Shown here: positions 6,216 to 9,753 of the stretch, piece by piece
How the letters are laid out: every line of letters starts with the position of its first letter
Position numbering within the stretch: position 1 is the stretch's first letter
DNA from: an uncultured Clostridia bacterium
GTDB lineage: Bacteria > Bacillota > Clostridia > Christensenellales > Pumilibacteraceae
Assembly: GCA_934229275.1 (NCBI GenBank)
Contig: CAKQDN010000048.1
Coordinates: forward strand, 1-9,753
Reading direction: 5' to 3'
Length of the DNA stretch: 9,753 bases
Program-made: the position numbers and the translations under genes
Notes under the pieces: generated by a model
Databases searched by the model: none
Told to the model about the DNA's origin: nothing
The model's input: the letters and a program-made list of their open reading frames with translations, nothing else

Positions 6216-7157
6216 TTATAGTTGACCGTTGCATTTCGAGTTTTTTTCATATCCGTGTTTTTTCGCATGCATCATATCACCTATTTCAAGTAATATTAGG
6301 GAAAATACAGTAACGGTAATCCCTATATATCCCAAAATCCCCGCATTAATACTGTACACAACTATACCTACTATCGTTGCAACAACTATTTCAAGTGCGG
6401 AAAGCATACTTGCTTTGCCCGCGGAAACAGTTTTAAGCCCTATCGAATAGAAGAGATACGCAATTGCCGTAGATAATACGGATAATCCGATAAAATAAGG
6501 AATACTCGACGGATTTGCAATCACTTTCGCAGAAAAATTCCACGCAGACGAGATAAAGAAAGAACCGACCGTAGAAAACAGAAAAACGTAAAAAATGGTT
6601 GTTTCCGCAGAATATTTCTTATTCGAAATCTTATTAAATATGCCGTATAACGCAAGAGACACGCCCGTTGCCAAACCTATCAATATACCCTTTACGCTTA
6701 ATACCGTTTCTCCGCCGAAAGAAAGCATTGCGCACCCGCCGACAACCCCTGCAAGCGATATCAATTTAATACCGGTTATCTTTTCCTTAAAGATAAATCT
6801 CGACATAACGACCGCCCATATCGGTGAAGTATACATAAGCATTGCCGCCGCAGACGAGCCGTTTTCTTCGATAGACAAGGTATATAAAAGGCACACGGTC
6901 ATAAAACAACCTATTCCCAAAAAAATCATAAGCGGAATATCGCGCAATGATATTTTAAATAGACTTTTATCTTTTATTAATATGAAAAGCCCGATTACTA
7001 CGGCTGACACCAACGACCTGACGAAAGTTATATCGATAGACGAAAATCCTTTTTCTTGGAGCGGAAGTGTGAAAATACTTATACAGCCCCACAAAACCGC
7101 ACAAAGAATTATACAGAATTCTCCCGAAAAAAACTTAACCAATTTCTCTTTAAACAT
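6216..7157 (-). CDS. EamA-family (DMT superfamily) transporter
   Basis: Integral membrane permease of the drug/metabolite transporter superfamily, expected to move a small metabolite across the cytoplasmic membrane. The sequence shows ten hydrophobic segments in two EamA repeats. The first repeat contains CAVLWGCISIFTLPL (helix 1) and AAAMLMYTSPIWAVVMSRFI with the following KEK, the classic helix 4 and loop. The second contains GVSLALYGIFNKIS, YFIGLSVLSTAIAYLFYSI and ASMLSALEIVVATIVGIVVY (helix 9). Start ATG at 7157 gives 313 aa. TTG at 7172 would give 318 but neither has a good ribosome site; only a GGA lies near the ATG. The gene begins 18 bases after the deacetylase stop, so translational coupling is likely. 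Substrate unknown. With the neighbouring MFS gene broken, this is the only intact transporter in the window. No lesion is seen. Confidence 0.85.
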   Translation of the reverse strand: MFKEKLVKFFSGEFCIILCAVLWGCISIFTLPLQEKGFSSIDITFVRSLVSAVVIGLFILIKDKSLFKISLRDIPLMIFLGIGCFMTVCLLYTLSIEENGSSAAAMLMYTSPIWAVVMSRFIFKEKITGIKLISLAGVVGGCAMLSFGGETVLSVKGILIGLATGVSLALYGIFNKISNKKYSAETTIFYVFLFSTVGSFFISSAWNFSAKVIANPSSIPYFIGLSVLSTAIAYLFYSIGLKTVSAGKASMLSALEIVVATIVGIVVYSINAGILGYIGITVTVFSLILLEIGDMMHAKKHGYEKNSKCNGQL

Positions 7158-7175
7158 AATGAAATTGTCCAAACG

Positions 7176-7895
7176 TTACGGCAAAAGATGTTTGCAAACA
7201 CACCTGCTGTCGTGACCGTTTATCCTAAACGTTTCAGCATATTTTACTCCGCAAATTTTACCGTAGGTGAGCGATGTTGCCTTCATTGTCTCGGCAGGAT
7301 CTTCGCCGTCATGTTCTCTAAGCCATTCTATCTGTGATTTATGGCAAAGAAAAGCCTTTTCTTTTAATTCCATCTCTTCGGTAATATCCACAAAATCTGT
7401 GGGTTCAAATATAGTTTTCGTTGCAGACGACATATAGTAAATAGGAATATTGTTCGGCACTTTCTCGGGATATTCGCCCGCTTTCGTACAATAATGCGGA
7501 AGCGTTGCCATAAACGCCGCTCTATCAGTCAAAGCGCTCGCTTCCACGTGATCAGCCATATAATCTTCGGGATACTGACTGATTATCATATCGGGACATA
7601 CTTTCCTTATATAATCAATAAGTTTATTAAGTAGTTCCATATCGTATCTGCTTATTAAAACATCGTGTCCCCTTAAATTGTAATATTCTTTTGCGCCGAT
7701 AACCTTCGCGGCAGCCGCCGCTTCTTTTATACGGATTTCCGCAAGTTTTTCGGGTAATATCCTATAATGTCCCTGATCTCCGCTCGATATACCGCAAATA
7801 TACACTTCGTCCCCACGTTTAACGCACTTTGCAAGCGTGCCGAATGCGTTAAGTTCCAAATCGTCCGGATGACATCCTATTGCCAAAATTTTCAT
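7176..7895 (-). CDS. PIG-L / LmbE family zinc-dependent deacetylase
   Basis: Cytoplasmic zinc hydrolase of the PIG-L family, which removes N-acetyl groups from GlcNAc-containing compounds (for example the GlcNAc-malate, GlcNAc-inositol or chito-oligosaccharide deacetylases). The 239-residue protein has the family size. Seen: AIGCHPDDLELNAFGTLAK (residues 5-23) with the His9/Asp11-Asp12 metal and catalytic motif, the AEIRIKEAAAAAKVIGA helix (52-68), and ADHVEAS (114-120) with His116 as third zinc ligand, where many relatives have HPDH. Start ATG at 7895 is chosen because AAAGGAG lies seven bases upstream and the frame above it carries no family sequence. Its ATG overlaps the TGA of the glycosidase (ATGA), so the two are translationally coupled and probably act on the same material. 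The acetylated substrate is inference; bacillithiol-type synthesis is another possibility, less likely here. Confidence 0.85.
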   Translation of the reverse strand: MKILAIGCHPDDLELNAFGTLAKCVKRGDEVYICGISSGDQGHYRILPEKLAEIRIKEAAAAAKVIGAKEYYNLRGHDVLISRYDMELLNKLIDYIRKVCPDMIISQYPEDYMADHVEASALTDRAAFMATLPHYCTKAGEYPEKVPNNIPIYYMSSATKTIFEPTDFVDITEEMELKEKAFLCHKSQIEWLREHDGEDPAETMKATSLTYGKICGVKYAETFRINGHDSRCVCKHLLP

Positions 7896-9753
7896 TTTTT
7901 TACTCCTTTTTCTTTTAATAAATGATAATAATACACGGGCATCGCGCTCCAACCGTGACACAAACTTCCACCCATTTCGTCGTCAAGACCTTTTATCGTC
8001 TCCCAAAAAGAAGTCGCGCCCCTTCGAAGCATATAACCGTATTTTTCTCTTATATCCTTAATGATAAAATCACTACCTTTTGTATCTCGTAATACCGCGT
8101 CGTAAACAAAACATTGCATAGAAAGCGTAGCGGGAACAATATCTTTATCTCCGTTTATCAGTTTATCTCTGATACTTTCGTTTCCAAGCCCTATAATGCA
8201 AGCAAAAGCGTTTCCGAGTGCTGAAAAGATTTTTTCACCCTTATCGCTTAAAAAAAACAATCCTTTATTCGCGTCATAAAACACTTTTACAATGCCAATT
8301 TTAATACGCTCTTCGTCAAAATCGTAAGCAACGTTCAAATAACGGCACATCTCCTTAAAAAATGTTAAGGAATATACCAAAGCGCAATTTAAGATAAGTT
8401 CTCTCTTTTTCACTCTGGGAATATTGTCTATAAGTTCGTTTTCGTTATTACTTCCTTGCGACCATTCGTAAAAATTCCAAAAAGGTTTATCAAAATTCTC
8501 TACAAGCCCGTCTTTGTCGGTTTTTAGATAAAAATTTTCTACAATCCCTTTTATTGTCGGAAACACGTCTTTAAGAATAGAATAATCTACGGTGTGTTTT
8601 ATATATTCCCCTACGGAAATTATGTACATTAAAGAAAAAAACGGGATAGCGGGAGTATTAACGGCCGGATATGTAAGTTCCAGCATTTTATCCTTACGGA
8701 CACCTTTCGCAATAAACCGCAACATCTCTCTTTGATATTCGTGCCCTTTAAATGCCTTATAGCCGCAAAGCATTTGATTCCTTGAATCCAAAACGTATAA
8801 CGCTTGCTCTCTCCACGGACAATCTTCATAGTGATTGTGCATACATAACTTTAAGGTTCTTATACCGATATCATATATACGCTTGTCCTCTCCTTGAAGC
8901 GATATTCCGTTTTTCTCTGTCGGATACTCTGCGGGAATCAGTCCTATCTCTTTTACAATTACGTTTTCGTCACAATTTATTTGCAGATACCTGCCTGCTA
9001 TCCTTACGAAAAAATGTTCGAAATAATTTTCGCCTCTAACACAATTGAAATCCAAAGAGAAATCCCTGCCGTAGTCCAAATATCCCCCCGGGATTACGCT
9101 CACGACTCTTCCGGTTGCAATATGTTCCGCATAGCCGACGGAAACCAAACAATCCGTAGGGCAGTCAACCTTTATGAAAAGATATCCCGCGGTTTCTTCG
9201 GACAAATCGTAAATAAACCGACTTATTTTTTTTGCATAAACTTTTTCATTTAAAAGAAGTTTCTTGACGGGTCTCGGCGCAAAATCACACTTTTTAACTA
9301 TCACACGACTGCGCGAATATTCCGTATTCCCTTTCGCCGCCATTCCCAACGAATAACCTATCTGCAAAGAAAGTATTTTTTGCTCTTCCTGTTTGTAATC
9401 GTTATCGACACCGCTTAACATATTTTCGTTACTGTATGCAAGCAGTTTTCCGTTTTGCTCGACCGTAAAAATAACTCCCGCGCCGTCGTCTATATGCGTA
9501 AAACTGTCAAAACCTTCGTATCGAACTGTAATTTTAAGAGTATTACCTTTGGGTTTGCAAACGTCGGTTATATCTATTTGCTCAATATATTTCAAATCCC
9601 TATATCCCGCAAATTGTCCGAACCCCACTCTCTTTCCGTTTACATATGCAATAAAATCGGTTTCCGCGCATAAAAAAAGAGTTATATCGCCTTGTGTACA
9701 ATCGAAATCGGTAATAAACGACACAACTGAATTTTTTTTGATTTCATTGTCGG
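7892..9753 (-). CDS. GH78-like alpha-L-rhamnosidase-type glycosidase, N-terminus beyond window
   Basis: At least 619 residues are visible and the frame is open to the right edge, so the true start lies outside; the GTG at 9724 is internal. The visible part begins in a beta-sandwich (lectin-like) domain with LFLCAETDFIAYVNGKRV, followed by further beta-rich sequence to about residue 280. An (alpha/alpha)6-barrel follows, with YEDCPWREQALYVLDSRNQ (around 308-326), the hallmark region of bacterial rhamnosidases and relatives, then WNFYEWSQG (425-433), a barrel-wall acid loop, and GATSFWETIKG with SLCHGWSA (578-603), the C-terminal signature. Its natural target would be a terminal alpha-rhamnose or similar deoxy sugar. 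Family members are diverse, so rhamnosidase activity itself is inference. The stop overlaps the next ATG (ATGA). It is the first visible gene of the operon. No lesion is seen in the visible part. Confidence 0.82.
   Translation of the reverse strand, partial: DNEIKKNSVVSFITDFDCTQGDITLFLCAETDFIAYVNGKRVGFGQFAGYRDLKYIEQIDITDVCKPKGNTLKITVRYEGFDSFTHIDDGAGVIFTVEQNGKLLAYSNENMLSGVDNDYKQEEQKILSLQIGYSLGMAAKGNTEYSRSRVIVKKCDFAPRPVKKLLLNEKVYAKKISRFIYDLSEETAGYLFIKVDCPTDCLVSVGYAEHIATGRVVSVIPGGYLDYGRDFSLDFNCVRGENYFEHFFVRIAGRYLQINCDENVIVKEIGLIPAEYPTEKNGISLQGEDKRIYDIGIRTLKLCMHNHYEDCPWREQALYVLDSRNQMLCGYKAFKGHEYQREMLRFIAKGVRKDKMLELTYPAVNTPAIPFFSLMYIISVGEYIKHTVDYSILKDVFPTIKGIVENFYLKTDKDGLVENFDKPFWNFYEWSQGSNNENELIDNIPRVKKRELILNCALVYSLTFFKEMCRYLNVAYDFDEERIKIGIVKVFYDANKGLFFLSDKGEKIFSALGNAFACIIGLGNESIRDKLINGDKDIVPATLSMQCFVYDAVLRDTKGSDFIIKDIREKYGYMLRRGATSFWETIKGLDDEMGGSLCHGWSAMPVYYYHLLKEKGVKK
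7903..7909 (-). promoter_or_regulatory. Ribosome binding site inside the glycosidase gene, for the deacetylase
   Basis: Minus-strand AAAGGAG at 7903-7909 lies seven bases before the PIG-L ATG, inside the last codons of the glycosidase. Together with the ATGA overlap it fixes the deacetylase start and supports coupled translation. Confidence 0.8.

Noticed and set aside
6595..7215. Plus-strand 206-codon frame
   Set aside because: It is antisense to the EamA transporter, which has clear family motifs; long opposite-strand frames are common in such codon usage.
7896..7961. Upstream extension of the PIG-L frame by 22 residues
   Set aside because: The added residues overlap the glycosidase end, are basic and unlike the family N-terminus, while the ATG at 7895 has an ideally spaced ribosome site.
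8894..9253. Plus-strand 119-codon frame
   Set aside because: It lies wholly antisense to the glycosidase and has no recognisable protein features.
1..9753. CRISPR array, tRNA, rRNA, insertion sequence or phage genes
   Set aside because: No regularly spaced repeats, no cloverleaf or rRNA-like sequence, and no transposase or integrase motifs were seen on either strand, so the gene losses have no visible mobile-element cause.

Overview
The window looks like a carbohydrate-utilisation locus from a low-GC anaerobic Firmicute, probably a gut Clostridia lineage. That placement is an inference from AT-rich codon use, AGGAGG-type ribosome binding sites, use of GTG/TTG starts, TGA as a true stop, and the enzyme families present. 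Every supported gene is on the minus strand, so transcription runs from high to low coordinates. I see no tRNA, rRNA, CRISPR array, transposase or phage gene.

In transcription order: a GH78-like alpha-L-rhamnosidase-type glycosidase whose 5' end lies beyond the window (7892 to the right edge); a PIG-L/LmbE zinc deacetylase joined to it by an ATGA stop/start overlap; an EamA/DMT 10-helix transporter; a broken MFS transporter; a DUF4434-type TIM-barrel protein; a second TIM-barrel protein whose natural start appears damaged; an AGE-family N-acylglucosamine 2-epimerase; a roughly 480-base stretch with decayed gene pieces (part of a PfkB-type 2-keto-3-deoxygluconate kinase and an unidentified 53-codon tail); an N-terminally truncated N-acetylglucosamine-6-phosphate deacetylase; a DUF4432 aldose-1-epimerase-like protein; and a strong hairpin terminator at 128-169.

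The intact genes suggest uptake and intracellular breakdown of a glycan containing deoxy sugar and/or N-acetylated sugar. The glycosidase cleaves it, the PIG-L enzyme removes an acetyl group, the two TIM-barrel proteins may act on the same material, the AGE epimerises ManNAc/GlcNAc-type sugars, and the DUF4432 protein may act as a mutarotase. The substrate itself cannot be read from the sequence.

The most notable property is decay inside an otherwise tidy operon. There are four or five independent lesions: an MFS transporter that lost its middle, a TIM-barrel gene with a stop at codon 3 after a perfect Shine-Dalgarno/ATG, a kinase reduced to a frameshifted stub, a startless tail, and a NagA lacking its N-terminal half. 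The lesions remove transport and central catabolic steps while the upstream hydrolases stay open, suggesting a pathway being dismantled or re-routed. I did not find a convincing wholly new system. The combination of glycosidase, deacetylase, DUF4434 and a second TIM barrel is the part least explained by known pathways.
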